A DNA stretch of 64,000 bases from Thermoplasmata archaeon (GTDB lineage: Archaea > Thermoplasmatota > Thermoplasmata > Lutacidiplasmatales > UBA184), in contig JAKIWL010000002.1 in assembly GCA_022750055.1 (NCBI GenBank), positions 271,042 through 335,041 of the forward strand. Direction: 5' to 3'. The notes under the pieces are model-generated. The model worked only from the letters and a program-made list of their open reading frames with translations, was not told where the DNA came from and searched no databases. A program made the position numbers and the translations under genes. Of this stretch, positions 9,409 to 18,065 are shown piece after piece (the first letter of the stretch is position 1; each line of letters begins with the position of its first letter).

Positions 9409-10320
9409 GTGTTCCCGACGTACGACGCGGTCCTGTACCTGCCCGTCCTGGTCTGGATCGGGACGGGGGCGGGGCTCGTCTACGCCTTTCGAACTGCGGA
9501 GCCGACGGTCGTGCTGCGGCTCGCGTCGGCCTTCCTCGCGTTGTGGTCGCTCCTGGCCACGACGTCCCTCGCCTGGGTACTCGCGAACGGGGGCTGGGGG
9601 GCGTTGGCGGGGATCGCGCGGACTCCCGGCGGGGTCCTGACGATCTTCAGCTTCTCGGATGCGCCCTTGTGGTTGTACGGGGCCGCCGGCGCCTTCGGAG
9701 TGCTCCTTGTCGCGTTCTTCGTCAACCAGGCCGTCGGCCGGGGGATCCTCTACCTCATGGGACCGGTCGCAATCCCGTGGCCGGACGGCCTCGAACGACC
9801 CGTCCTGCCTGTCCTGCTCTTCGAATCGCGCTCGGTCGCTCGGGAAGCGTTCTCCTTCACACTCGTTACCTTCGGGGGCCCGCGCCGGCGCCCGCATCGC
9901 CTCGAGGTGATCGTCCTGTCGAAGGGACTCGTCGATGTGCTCGCAAAGGAGGAGCTCGCCTCGGTGGTCGCACACGAGGTGGGCCACCTGCGGGGCCTCG
10001 ACGGGCGCTACCTCACCTTCTTGCGCACCCTTTCGCGATTGATGCGCTGGGACCCGGTGCTCGCCTACATCGCTGCCAAGGTGACGAGCCGGGAGGAGTA
10101 TCGGGCCGACGACGACGCGGTCCGGAGCACCGGGCGACCCCTCGCCCTTGCTCGAGCTCTCTACAAGGCGAGCATCGAGCCCCCTGCTCGGTCCTCCTTC
10201 GGCATCGCGGGGTTCCTCGGAGCCGGCGGGACCCGCGGTCGACGGGAGGCCCTCGCTCGAATTCGTCGTCTCGTGGCGATGGCGGAACGACGCAGGGAGC
10301 CGGAGGTCCCGGGTGGATAG
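9409..10320 (+). CDS. M48/M56-type integral-membrane metalloprotease (BlaR1-like)
   Basis: A 303-residue membrane protein starting at GTG. Three hydrophobic segments at about residues 5-23, 30-50 and 84-104 are followed by a zinc protease motif, HEVGHLRGLD, near residue 188, and a downstream EEYRADDDA segment that likely gives the third zinc ligand. This is the BlaR1/HtpX-like gluzincin layout. It lacks the C-terminal penicillin-binding sensor domain of BlaR1. It follows a BlaI-type repressor gene by 13 bases and overlaps the next gene by 8 bases, so the three form one operon. It most likely cleaves the repressor on a membrane signal; that is inference from the gene pair. Confidence 0.8.
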   Translation: MFPTYDAVLYLPVLVWIGTGAGLVYAFRTAEPTVVLRLASAFLALWSLLATTSLAWVLANGGWGALAGIARTPGGVLTIFSFSDAPLWLYGAAGAFGVLLVAFFVNQAVGRGILYLMGPVAIPWPDGLERPVLPVLLFESRSVAREAFSFTLVTFGGPRRRPHRLEVIVLSKGLVDVLAKEELASVVAHEVGHLRGLDGRYLTFLRTLSRLMRWDPVLAYIAAKVTSREEYRADDDAVRSTGRPLALARALYKASIEPPARSSFGIAGFLGAGGTRGRREALARIRRLVAMAERRREPEVPGG

Positions 10321-11110
10321 GCCGGTACCACTCGCGGTTGTTGTGGTGTTGCTCCTCGTGGGCACGACGTTACTTTACGCTCCTGCCGCGCGGGGTGCGG
10401 CCTTCCCAATCCTCCCCGTCGCCGAAAGCAATGCGCTCGTGTCCGGTCTCTCCGCGCCTTCCCTGTCACCGGGCGACACCGGTTCGTTCGCGTTCGTTCT
10501 CTCCAACCCCCTGAACGGCACGCTGACCTCATTGACGCTAACCCTCGAGGTGTACGCCTTCGTTGCCTACCCGGGAAACGCGACCTCCGTACCCCCGGCC
10601 GGGGCGACCCCTACCCTCTCGGGGGCCTCCTCGAATGGATCGCTGGCCAGCGTCTCGGTGCCTTCGCTCCCTTCGGGCGCTACGCTTCGCGCCCCCGGCG
10701 ATTTTTCGGTGGAGGCGACGGCACCGTCGGTGACTCCAAGCGGGACGTTCGCGGTCCGGATCAGCCTCTCCTTCCTCGAGGGCTCGCGGTCCTATCGGCT
10801 CGAATCGCGGGGGTTTTTCTCGCAGGCCGCCTGGGACAATGCGACCGGCGCGCCGAACCACAACTCGACCCTATCCGCCTCTCGTCTGGGCGTCTCCGGG
10901 ATCGTTCCGGAGACCGCGATCTTTGTCCGTTCGAACGGGATCTCGTCGGTATTGTACGCGGTCCTAGGGGGGAGCCTGGTGCTGGCAGCGATCGGCGGCT
11001 ATCTCGCTTGGCGACGCGGACCGGGATCGAGGTCCGGGAGCTGGTCCCTGCGCGATCCCCACAGGGCACCGAGCGCTTTCGGAAAGAGGCGGACTAAGGA
11101 TGGGGACTGA
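10313..11110 (+). CDS. Exported protein with C-terminal membrane anchor, third gene of the BlaI/protease operon
   Basis: A 265-residue protein starting at a GTG that overlaps the protease stop by 8 bases. A strong signal peptide (VPLAVVVVLLLVGTTLLY) leads into a Ser/Thr/Asn-rich beta-type ectodomain with several glycosylation sequons. A C-terminal membrane helix (about residues 205-225) and a short basic tail follow. I recognise no family. Because it is translationally coupled to a BlaR1-like protease that lacks a sensor domain, it may be the sensor or the protected target. Its last 112 bases overlap the 3' end of the convergent flavoprotein gene. Confidence 0.65.
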   Translation: MDRPVPLAVVVVLLLVGTTLLYAPAARGAAFPILPVAESNALVSGLSAPSLSPGDTGSFAFVLSNPLNGTLTSLTLTLEVYAFVAYPGNATSVPPAGATPTLSGASSNGSLASVSVPSLPSGATLRAPGDFSVEATAPSVTPSGTFAVRISLSFLEGSRSYRLESRGFFSQAAWDNATGAPNHNSTLSASRLGVSGIVPETAIFVRSNGISSVLYAVLGGSLVLAAIGGYLAWRRGPGSRSGSWSLRDPHRAPSAFGKRRTKDGD

Positions 11111-12276
11111 GCGAGCAGGGCCCGCGCGACGCCGCTCGGGAAATCGATGTCGCCGAACGCCACGATCGTTCCCTTCAGCTCAGCTCGGTCGAGCGAATCC
11201 ACCACCGCATCGAGCTCGCGGTCGGTCAGACGCACGAAGAGTCTCCGGAGGTACTGGGCCTTCTCGAACTCGCCCCCGAGCTCCCCCTTCCACGAGGCAT
11301 CGTATCGCGCCAGGACGTTCGCCGAGAAGTCCCCGGCGAGCAGGGCCTCGTGAGCGACCTCGGCGGCGATCTCGGCGCATCTCATCCCAGTATAGATCCC
11401 ACCCCCCGAAAGGGGCTTGACCTGCGCCGCCGCGTCCCCGACCAAGAGGACCCCCTCGGCGGAGGTCCGCGGGACGGAGCCGACCGGGATTCCCGAAACG
11501 ATGAAGGAGGTCGGGTTCCGGAGCCGGCGCCCCCGGACCCGCTCGATCCGGCTCACCAGCCGCTCGAAGTACGTCCGCGCGCTCGTTCCGTCGGCGCTCG
11601 CCGCCACCCCCACCCGGGCCCCGCCGTCGTGGTCGGGGATCGACCAACCGAAGAGCCCCGGCGCGATGCTACGACCCAGGTACACCTCCACCTCCTGGTC
11701 ATCTCCCCCTTCCGACGGGAATTCTGCCTCGAAGGCAGGAAGGATCTCGACGGGTCGGCGGAGGCGAAACGCCCTCGCCACGGCGCTCGTGACCCCGTCG
11801 GCGCCGATGACGATGCGGGCCCGGACCTTCGTACGGGTCCCGTCGGCATGGACGAGCTCCGAGACCGGGGCCTCGTCCTCCCATCCGGCCAACCGGTCGA
11901 ACTTCGAATCGACAGAGAAGCGAGCACCCGCTCGGGCGGCTCGATCCGCGAGGTGACGGTCGAGGCCGGCCCGATCGATCACGAACGCTCGGGCCCCGGC
12001 CGCCCGAAAGGTGACCTGAGCCGAGGCCGGACCGAACACCGTCGCTCCCTGGACCGAACCTTGCACGAACCCGTCGGAGCCGGCGAGGTCGAGCACGCGC
12101 TGCGATACGAGCCCGGCGCACTGGACCGGGTGCCCGACCCGGTCGTGCTCCTCGGCCACGAGCACGGAGTGAGAGTCCATCGCGAGACGGCGAGCAGCCG
12201 TGCACCCGGCCGGACCCGCCCCGACGACCAGGACGTCGACCTCCTCCATCGCGCGGAGACGGCGCGTATCGCTCAT
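10999..12276 (-). CDS. Geranylgeranyl reductase-family FAD oxidoreductase
   Basis: A 425-residue flavoprotein. DVLVVGAGPAGCTAARR near the N-terminus is the FAD dinucleotide-binding motif, followed by HPVQCAGLVSQRVL, a geranylgeranyl-reductase family signature. VLLVGDAAAQVKPLSGGG is the second FAD motif. In archaea this family saturates the geranylgeranyl chains of membrane lipids or reduces related polyprenyls, so a role in membrane lipid synthesis is likely. Starts at ATG 12274-12276 or ATG 12247-12249 are both possible. The last 37 codons overlap the convergent exported-protein gene. Confidence 0.85.
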   Translation of the reverse strand: MSDTRRLRAMEEVDVLVVGAGPAGCTAARRLAMDSHSVLVAEEHDRVGHPVQCAGLVSQRVLDLAGSDGFVQGSVQGATVFGPASAQVTFRAAGARAFVIDRAGLDRHLADRAARAGARFSVDSKFDRLAGWEDEAPVSELVHADGTRTKVRARIVIGADGVTSAVARAFRLRRPVEILPAFEAEFPSEGGDDQEVEVYLGRSIAPGLFGWSIPDHDGGARVGVAASADGTSARTYFERLVSRIERVRGRRLRNPTSFIVSGIPVGSVPRTSAEGVLLVGDAAAQVKPLSGGGIYTGMRCAEIAAEVAHEALLAGDFSANVLARYDASWKGELGGEFEKAQYLRRLFVRLTDRELDAVVDSLDRAELKGTIVAFGDIDFPSGVARALLAQSPSLVRLFPKALGALWGSRRDQLPDLDPGPRRQAR

Positions 12277-12354
12277 TAGCCATCGGGTCGACGGGGGAGG
12301 GCGAGGGTCATCGTCTTACGCCTACCGGGCGTTTGCGATCCGAGGTGGCCGGAC

Positions 12355-12495
12355 ATGGGGGGTCCCGAACTCAACCAGATACGATGCGAACATTGCGGGG
12401 CCCTGATTGAGGTCCCTCCGGAATGGCGCGTAGTAGAGTGCCCCAAGTGCGGACATCCCGCGACCCGAATGGATTCCGACCCCAGCTACGACTGA
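12355..12495 (+). CDS. Small zinc-ribbon protein (46 residues)
   Basis: A short gene from ATG 12355 to TGA 12495. The product has one clean zinc ribbon, CEHCG separated by 14 residues from CPKCG, and little else. Such mini zinc ribbons in archaea often bind nucleic acid or act as small subunits; no specific function can be given. It is divergent from the lipid-reductase gene, whose start is 78 bases away. The regular Cys pairs and an intact ATG/TGA argue for a real gene despite its size. Confidence 0.55.
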   Translation: MGGPELNQIRCEHCGALIEVPPEWRVVECPKCGHPATRMDSDPSYD

Positions 12496-12629
12496 CGCCA
12501 TCGCCCGCCGGTCCGTGGGCCCGCGAGGAGACCGCCGCGACATCGAATTCACAGATCTCTCTCGAATCCCATCGGGCCGATCGCGGCGTCCGAAGACCTT
12601 TCCTAGGGGGCTCTCCTGAGCGCGACGCA

Positions 12630-12869
12630 TTGACGCTCAACAAGAAGACCGCGGCGGTCCCGAAGGGGGCGATCTGCTTCGGATGCAACCAATCCTTCGA
12701 GGGCAACCCCGTGGGGGTCCGGTTCGAGAGCGACCTCGTCTCGGTCGAGGACCGCCCCGAACTCGCCGGGCTGTATTTCCACCCGGGTCACCTCATCCGC
12801 TACGCCCGGCGCCGCGACTGGACCGAGCTCGCGGAGTACATCGAACAGAACGGGGCCGCTCAGTACTGA
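12630..12869 (+). CDS. Small cysteine/histidine protein of unknown function
   Basis: A 79-residue product from a TTG at 12630. It holds CFGC and later FHPGH, giving a plausible C2H2-type metal site, within an otherwise ordinary soluble protein ending in ELAEYIEQNGAAQY. I recognise no family. Codon use looks coding and the sequence is clearly protein-like; the start is uncertain because the frame is open further upstream without resemblance to a protein. Confidence 0.5.
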   Translation: MTLNKKTAAVPKGAICFGCNQSFEGNPVGVRFESDLVSVEDRPELAGLYFHPGHLIRYARRRDWTELAEYIEQNGAAQY

Positions 12870-12932
12870 CGCAACCGCGCCTCCCAGCCCTAGCTAGGTC
12901 AGGTTTATGCAGGGGAGTTCGCTCGACGAGGC

Positions 12933-13916
12933 GTGTCCAAACGCCGGGGAAGGGAAGAGGCGGAGGAATCCAAGCCCGAGGAGCTCACGGCCGAGGACCG
13001 CCGGGCCAAGCACCGGCGTGATCGGGCGCGTCGGAAGGCGGGACGGGAGTCGGCCAGCCGCAGCCCCTGGCGTCGCGTCCTCGTGATCGGAGCCCCGGTG
13101 GGGGTGATCAGCGTCGTCGTCGCCTTCCTCGTCGTCTCCAACCTGCCGACGCCCTGCATCGGCCTCGTTCCGGTCCCGACCTCGAGCGGGGTTCCAGCCT
13201 ACCCGCCCGCCGGGACGACGAGCTTCAGCTCGACCTGGTGCCCCGGCGCCACCGAGGTCTACGGGACGGCCCCGGTCCTGACTATCAACATCAATGGCAC
13301 GGTCGTCAACCTGCCGGCCTCGATCGGAAAGAACAATAGTTTCCCCGGCAATTACGAATGCGACCTTCCCGTCCTGACCGAGCCGGCCACCTTCGGGTTC
13401 CCGCAGAACACGATCAATATCCTATCGGATTGGAACTACGCGTACAACCTCTCGACGTTCTTCGACGTCTGGTCGGAGTCGTTCTCCCATGTCTACGTGA
13501 GCGCGACCAGTCCCAGCCAACCGATCATCTACCAGTCGAACGACATCCTTGGGTTCACGACGAACGGAACGGACGCGGTCCGTCTGTGGGTGGACGGGCA
13601 ACTCTCGTCGAAGGGACCGCTCCTCGAGATCTCCACCCTGGACAACCAGATCACGCCGTACCCGAGCTGCCTCGGGAAGGTCTACGGCACGGGGCACACG
13701 ATCGCGATCACCTACTCCAAGACGGCCACGCCCGCCGTCGTCCGGTATTCGGTCGGGCCGTACGACGCGACCTCCCCTGCGAACCCGTACGCCGCGGGTC
13801 TTCTATTCGACGGCCCGCTCCCCCACTTCGGGTTCCTGACCCCGCTCATCCAGGAGATATCGAAGGTGAACTTCTTCTCGCTTCAGTGGCTGGCCCTGCG
13901 AGGGCTAGCGGCCTGA
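12933..13916 (+). CDS. Membrane-anchored extracytoplasmic protein
   Basis: A 327-residue protein starting at GTG 12933. Its first 47 residues are highly charged (KRRGREEAEE..., then an Arg/Lys-rich stretch). A single membrane helix follows at about 48-70, then an extracytoplasmic domain with four or more cysteines and several Asn-glycosylation sequons, with repeated Tyr/Pro motifs. A type II anchor orientation is expected. A TATA-like GGTTTATG lies about 27 bases before the start, implying a leaderless mRNA. Function unknown. Its 3' end overlaps the convergent kae1 gene by 12 bases. Confidence 0.65.
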   Translation: MSKRRGREEAEESKPEELTAEDRRAKHRRDRARRKAGRESASRSPWRRVLVIGAPVGVISVVVAFLVVSNLPTPCIGLVPVPTSSGVPAYPPAGTTSFSSTWCPGATEVYGTAPVLTININGTVVNLPASIGKNNSFPGNYECDLPVLTEPATFGFPQNTINILSDWNYAYNLSTFFDVWSESFSHVYVSATSPSQPIIYQSNDILGFTTNGTDAVRLWVDGQLSSKGPLLEISTLDNQITPYPSCLGKVYGTGHTIAITYSKTATPAVVRYSVGPYDATSPANPYAAGLLFDGPLPHFGFLTPLIQEISKVNFFSLQWLALRGLAA

Positions 13917-14900
13917 CGGATCCCGCCAAGGGACATCGACGAGGTCGGTGCGCTGTCGGGGCCGTACAGCTGACCGCTCCACGTCCACGCGCATTCCCGC
14001 GCGCACCCCGAGCAAGCCGGTCCAGGCGATCATGGCCCCGTTGTCCACGCACAGCCGCTTGGGAGGAGCGAAGCTGCGTCCCCCCCGCGCTTCGACCATC
14101 GTCCGCACCATGGCCCGCAGCCGCTCGTTGCACGCGACGCCTCCGCCGAGCACCACGTCCTGTCGTCCCAAGTGCGCGAGGGCGCGTTCGGTGACCTCGG
14201 TCAGCATCGCGTACGCGGTCGTCTCGACCGAGTAGGCGATGTCGGCCCGGTCCGCACCCCGACGGGCGAGTTCGAGGGCGGCCGTGAGGATCCCGGAGAA
14301 GGCCACGTCCATGCCGTGGACGCTGTAGGGCAACGGCAGGAGGTTCGTGCGGTCGCGGGCCGCCGCTTCGATCGCCGGGCCACCCGGGAAGGTCCCGCCG
14401 AGTGCGATCCATAGCTTGTCGAGGAAGTTCCCGATTCCCACGTCGAGCGTCTCCCCGAGCACCCGGTAGCGCCCGGCTCCGTAGGAGATCACCTGGGTGT
14501 TCCCGCCACTCGCGTACAGCAAGATCGCGTCGTCGAGGCCGCTCAACACCCGGGCGATCTCCACGTGGGCTACGCAATGGTTCACCGCGACCAAGGGACG
14601 GTCCCAGGAGAGGGCGAGGACCCTCGCCACGGTCGCCCCCGCCCGAAGACAGGGCCCGAGCCCGGGTCCCTGAGCGAACGCGACCGCCTCGAGGCTCCGC
14701 GGGTTCACCCCGGATTGCTCGAGCGCGGCCTCGACGAGCCCGGGCAGGAGGTCGACGTGGTGGTTCGCCGCCTCGCGGGGGTGGATCCCTCCCGACGGGG
14801 GGTGGTACATGTCCGAGGAGAGGCCCAGGATCTCCGCCCCGTCGCCGACGACACCGACCGAGGCCGTGTGAGCGGTCGATTCGATCCCGAGAACGACCAT
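13905..14900 (-). CDS. kae1: KEOPS subunit Kae1, tRNA threonylcarbamoyladenosine synthase
   Basis: A 331-residue ASKHA-fold protein. GIESTAHTASVGVV opens the protein, and the metal-binding histidines are His108 and His112 in NHCVAHVEIARV. ASGGNTQV and the GGGVACNERLR motif complete the family signature. Kae1 transfers the threonylcarbamoyl group to A37 of ANN-decoding tRNAs within the KEOPS complex. The length shows it is not fused to the Bud32 kinase, unlike in some euryarchaea. A TATA element (minus strand CCTTTAATT) lies about 25 bases before the ATG. Confidence 0.95.
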   Translation of the reverse strand: MVVLGIESTAHTASVGVVGDGAEILGLSSDMYHPPSGGIHPREAANHHVDLLPGLVEAALEQSGVNPRSLEAVAFAQGPGLGPCLRAGATVARVLALSWDRPLVAVNHCVAHVEIARVLSGLDDAILLYASGGNTQVISYGAGRYRVLGETLDVGIGNFLDKLWIALGGTFPGGPAIEAAARDRTNLLPLPYSVHGMDVAFSGILTAALELARRGADRADIAYSVETTAYAMLTEVTERALAHLGRQDVVLGGGVACNERLRAMVRTMVEARGGRSFAPPKRLCVDNGAMIAWTGLLGVRAGMRVDVERSAVRPRQRTDLVDVPWRDPSGR

Positions 14901-14920
14901 CGCTTGGGCAGGGACCGACG

Positions 14921-14929
14921 AATTAAAGG
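14921..14929 (-). promoter_or_regulatory. TATA box of kae1
   Basis: The minus strand reads CCTTTAATT, centred 25 bases before the kae1 ATG at 14898-14900, the spacing expected for leaderless transcription. Confidence 0.55.
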
Positions 14930-15016
14930 CCGCAGGCCCCGCTGGGTGAGGTCGCCGCGGAGCTCGCTTCCCCCCGTGCGGGACGCCGAGCCGGCCCGAC
15001 TGACAGGGAGTCCCGC

Positions 15017-15247
15017 TCAGCCCTCGATCGACTCGATCCGGAAGTACGTCTTCTGTCCCTGCATCGCGGCCTGGACGCGGTCGGCGAAGGCGAGGGATTC
15101 TTGCACCGTCGCTTCCCGCCCCCAGTCGTACACGAAATCGTACCCTCCATCATTGTGAGGTCGGAACCCGATGTCGACGAGCGTCTCGGCGATCTCAGAG
15201 TACGATCCGCCCTCGCTATCGAGGTGAAGCAGGAGATAGGTCCGCAT
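15017..15247 (-). CDS. Small conserved protein, paralogue of the one at 46220-46441
   Basis: A 76-residue protein. It shares with the protein at 46220-46441 the pattern M-x-TYL, SEGG, SEIA, GF, P, then YDFVYDW, an AT pair and a C-terminal F.IE; roughly a third of positions are identical by eye. The length and alternating hydrophobic pattern suggest one small alpha/beta domain. No function is known to me. It sits 56 bases upstream of the tgtA stop region, between kae1 and tgtA, so a link to tRNA modification is conceivable but untested. Confidence 0.7.
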   Translation of the reverse strand: MRTYLLLHLDSEGGSYSEIAETLVDIGFRPHNDGGYDFVYDWGREATVQESLAFADRVQAAMQGQKTYFRIESIEG

Positions 15248-15303
15248 GAGTTCGGCTTCCGAAGCGACGGCTCCCGGTCGAGGGAGTCAGTCCGATTGGA
15301 CCC

Positions 15304-17256
15304 TTAAAGGTCGCGTCCGTCGGGCCCGACTGGGCTCTCGGGGCCGCCTGCTTCCGGGTCCGGTTCTCCATCCGGCCTGCGTCGGTGGGCCACGACCCGG
15401 ACCGCGACGGCACGCGGGATGCGGCCCATCTCGGGGGGCGCGAGGACGAGCCGTCCGACGGCGAGCAGGCGGTCGGACTCGTCGACGACAAGGGCGCTCG
15501 AACCCGGAATGAGCGAAGAATCCCCGCCCTTGACGAAACGGGAGAACAGGCTCCGTCCCTCCTCGACGAACGGGACGGCGTCGGAGTCGGCGATGATCCG
15601 CTGAGCCGGGAATGCGCGAGCCGCGTGGACGAGCTCGGCCCCGAGCCAGGTGGGCCTCGGGAGACCGTCGTTGCCGATCGTGAACAGGCGATTCCCTTCC
15701 CGGACGACCCCCCGCAATCGGCCGGTCCGGGTCGACCGCTCTCCGACCAGACCCCGAGACAGGACCTCGTTGGCTCCTTCCCGACCGTGAACCCACTCGA
15801 AGGTAGCCCGCAGCTGGCGCTCGGCCCACCGCTTCGAGTAGTCCCGGTCCAGGTCGGCGTCCAGACCGTCGGCCGAAGCGACCGACTCCGCCCGGTCCGC
15901 CCGGCTCTCGAACTCTTCGAGGCCGAGGTAGCAGCCGACCGGATAGATCTCGGTCAGCTCCAACGGCACCCTTCCGATCGCGGTCTGGGTCTCCCAAAGG
16001 AGCGAGGCGCCCGAGCGGGTCTCGGTGGGAGTCCGTCCGATGCCGCCCGGGGTGAGCGGAACGCGGGGATGGTCCCGGTAGGGTCCCCGTCCTTCCTTCC
16101 ATCGTTCCACTTGGGCCAGAAACCGGATCACCGAGGGCCGAAGGCCGCTCGTCGGTCCGACGACCCGGAACGATCGGCGACTCTCCGGTTCCGTAGGGAG
16201 GAAGGTGCGCACGCCGCGAACCGCGGTCCGGAGACCGACCTGCAGAGCGGGGTGGGAAGCGGCGCGACGTTCCGCGAGTTCCCAGAGGGTAGCGTCGCGG
16301 ATCGCCTGTCGTACCAGCGAGACCTCCTGAGCGCACTGCAAGAGATTGTGCTCCGCGACCCGAACCACCCGATCCTCGTCGGACATCCGCGCGACCTCGG
16401 TGAGGGGAACCGCCTCGCACAGGGCACACCGACAGATCGCCTCGCGCACGTCCTGGAGGGGAACCGTGCCGTCCGGGAACATGAGAGCGCCGCGTCGGGC
16501 GAACTTCAGGTACGCCGCCGAATCGAACAGATCGACCCCGAAGAGCGCAGCGAAAGCGAACGTCATCGGGTGACCCGTGCCGAACAGGTGGACGGCGGCG
16601 CCGGGCGACAAGCCCGGGCGCACGGCGATGAGCACCCTCGCCAGGTCGGCGAACCGGTACTGTTCCATGAGCGGGACGACCCCGCCAACGGCGAGGACGT
16701 CCCCGATTTCAGAGGCCTCGCTAGCGGATCGGAATCGCAGGGGGGCGTGGAGGCCCCCTTGCACCGGGACCGCGAGAAGCCCTTTGTGTAGCGAGCGCGC
16801 CTGCTTGGCCCGCAGGCTCGTTTCTTCGATGGCCCGGAGGGCTACCTCCTGCGGGGCATCGGGCTCGGTGAAGACATCGAGTACGGTCGCGATGTCGCTC
16901 CCGATCCGACGCTGGAAGGAGAAGATCGCTGCGTCCGAAACCTCGACCTGCCCGTAGGCGTGCTGTTGGAACGCTCCCGAGTCGGTCATGACCGGACCGT
17001 CAAAGTCGAGCAGGGCGTGGATCCCTCGGGATTCGGCGATCTCCCGAAGCGGTGGGGTCCGCCAGGTGATGTAGGCGCTCGTGATGACAGCCGCCAGGCC
17101 GAAGCGACGACGGATCTCCGATGGGGGGATCGGTTGCCGAGCCGGGTCTGGATGAACCACCGGCAATAGGGCCGGGGTCTCGACGGCCCCGTGGGGCGTG
17201 GGAAAGCGCCCGATGCGGGCGAGTCCGTCGCGCTCCCGGAGTTCGAACTCGCCCAT
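15304..17256 (-). CDS. tgtA: Archaeosine tRNA-guanine transglycosylase with C-terminal PUA region
   Basis: A 650-residue enzyme that swaps guanine 15 of tRNA for the archaeosine precursor preQ0. The catalytic region shows TDSGAFQ (Asp92), followed by LDVFTEPDAP. The zinc site is CRCALC with a following His (about residues 285-320). The second half, ending in a PUA-like fold (AQRIIADSDAVPFVEEGRSL and onward), is the tRNA-binding part of full-length archaeal TgtA. The start is the ATG at 17254-17256 (MGEFELRERDG); the open frame extends over 400 bases further upstream but there it is antisense-like noise over the uracil-DNA glycosylase gene. Confidence 0.93.
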   Translation of the reverse strand: MGEFELRERDGLARIGRFPTPHGAVETPALLPVVHPDPARQPIPPSEIRRRFGLAAVITSAYITWRTPPLREIAESRGIHALLDFDGPVMTDSGAFQQHAYGQVEVSDAAIFSFQRRIGSDIATVLDVFTEPDAPQEVALRAIEETSLRAKQARSLHKGLLAVPVQGGLHAPLRFRSASEASEIGDVLAVGGVVPLMEQYRFADLARVLIAVRPGLSPGAAVHLFGTGHPMTFAFAALFGVDLFDSAAYLKFARRGALMFPDGTVPLQDVREAICRCALCEAVPLTEVARMSDEDRVVRVAEHNLLQCAQEVSLVRQAIRDATLWELAERRAASHPALQVGLRTAVRGVRTFLPTEPESRRSFRVVGPTSGLRPSVIRFLAQVERWKEGRGPYRDHPRVPLTPGGIGRTPTETRSGASLLWETQTAIGRVPLELTEIYPVGCYLGLEEFESRADRAESVASADGLDADLDRDYSKRWAERQLRATFEWVHGREGANEVLSRGLVGERSTRTGRLRGVVREGNRLFTIGNDGLPRPTWLGAELVHAARAFPAQRIIADSDAVPFVEEGRSLFSRFVKGGDSSLIPGSSALVVDESDRLLAVGRLVLAPPEMGRIPRAVAVRVVAHRRRPDGEPDPEAGGPESPVGPDGRDL

Positions 17257-17339
17257 GGGTTCGAGGCGACGGACCCTCCGCAGGATTAGGTTTGGGGATT
17301 CCTGCCGGCGGTTCCCGACGGCCGGACCCTCCCGGACGG

Positions 17340-18056
17340 TCAGGGGCTCGGCGCGGACTCGGGACGATAGGCGCCCTCCCAAGACCCCCGAATTTGTCGG
17401 AGCAATCCCAGGAACATCGCCGCGGTCAGCTTGCCCGTATTGGTATTCTGGGGACTGGGGTGGTAGGACGCCCACAGCATCGGCCGGGACGGTCCGAAGG
17501 AGACTGCGATCCCGTGCGCGAAAGGAACCCTGGGACGCTCGACCCCGAAGGTACTGGCGGCGCATCGCAGCGTTGCCTCCCAGGCGAAGCCCCCGAGCGC
17601 AAGGTAGGCCCGGGCCCGGGTGAGAGCCCGGAACTCTCGCTCGAGGAACGGACGGCAACGCTCTTCCTCCTCGGGGGTCGGACGGTTGTCCGGGGGCGCG
17701 CAACGCACCGCGGCCGTTACGTAGACCCCAGAATAATGAAGGCCATCACCCCGGCGAACCGAAGTGGGCTGGTTCGCGAATCCGGCGTCGAAGAGACCGC
17801 GGACGAGGAACCCCGCGGACCGGTCCCCCGTGAAGACCCGACCGGTCCGGTTGGACCCATGGGCCGCGGGCGCGAGGCCCACGATGACCAGGGGAGCGTT
17901 CGGATCGCCGAACCCCGGTACTGGCCGGCCCCAGTACTCGTCGTTTCGAAACTCCCGTTTCTTTTCAGAGGCAACCTGCGTCCGGTATCGGACGAGACGC
18001 GGGCACCGCTCACACACGACCACCTCCCGTCGGATCGCCTCGAGCGATTCGTTCAC
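17340..18056 (-). CDS. Uracil-DNA glycosylase, family 5 type (UDGb)
   Basis: A 238-residue iron-sulfur uracil-DNA glycosylase. Cys15 and Cys18 (CERC) plus two later Cys near AAVRCAPP and EEERC form the 4Fe-4S site. Motif A is GLAPAAHGSNRTGR, where family 4 would have GEAPG, and motif B is HPSPQNT; together they point to family 5, which also removes hypoxanthine and other deaminated bases. It starts base excision repair. The gene follows a rhodanese gene by nine bases and could share its transcript. Confidence 0.9.
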   Translation of the reverse strand: MNESLEAIRREVVVCERCPRLVRYRTQVASEKKREFRNDEYWGRPVPGFGDPNAPLVIVGLAPAAHGSNRTGRVFTGDRSAGFLVRGLFDAGFANQPTSVRRGDGLHYSGVYVTAAVRCAPPDNRPTPEEEERCRPFLEREFRALTRARAYLALGGFAWEATLRCAASTFGVERPRVPFAHGIAVSFGPSRPMLWASYHPSPQNTNTGKLTAAMFLGLLRQIRGSWEGAYRPESAPSP

Positions 18057-18065
18057 GGGTCGGGC

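Noticed and set aside
15304-17703. A 799-residue reading of the tgtA frame
   Set aside because: The first 149 residues are antisense to the uracil-DNA glycosylase gene and have no TgtA resemblance; the family N-terminus begins at ATG 17254-17256.
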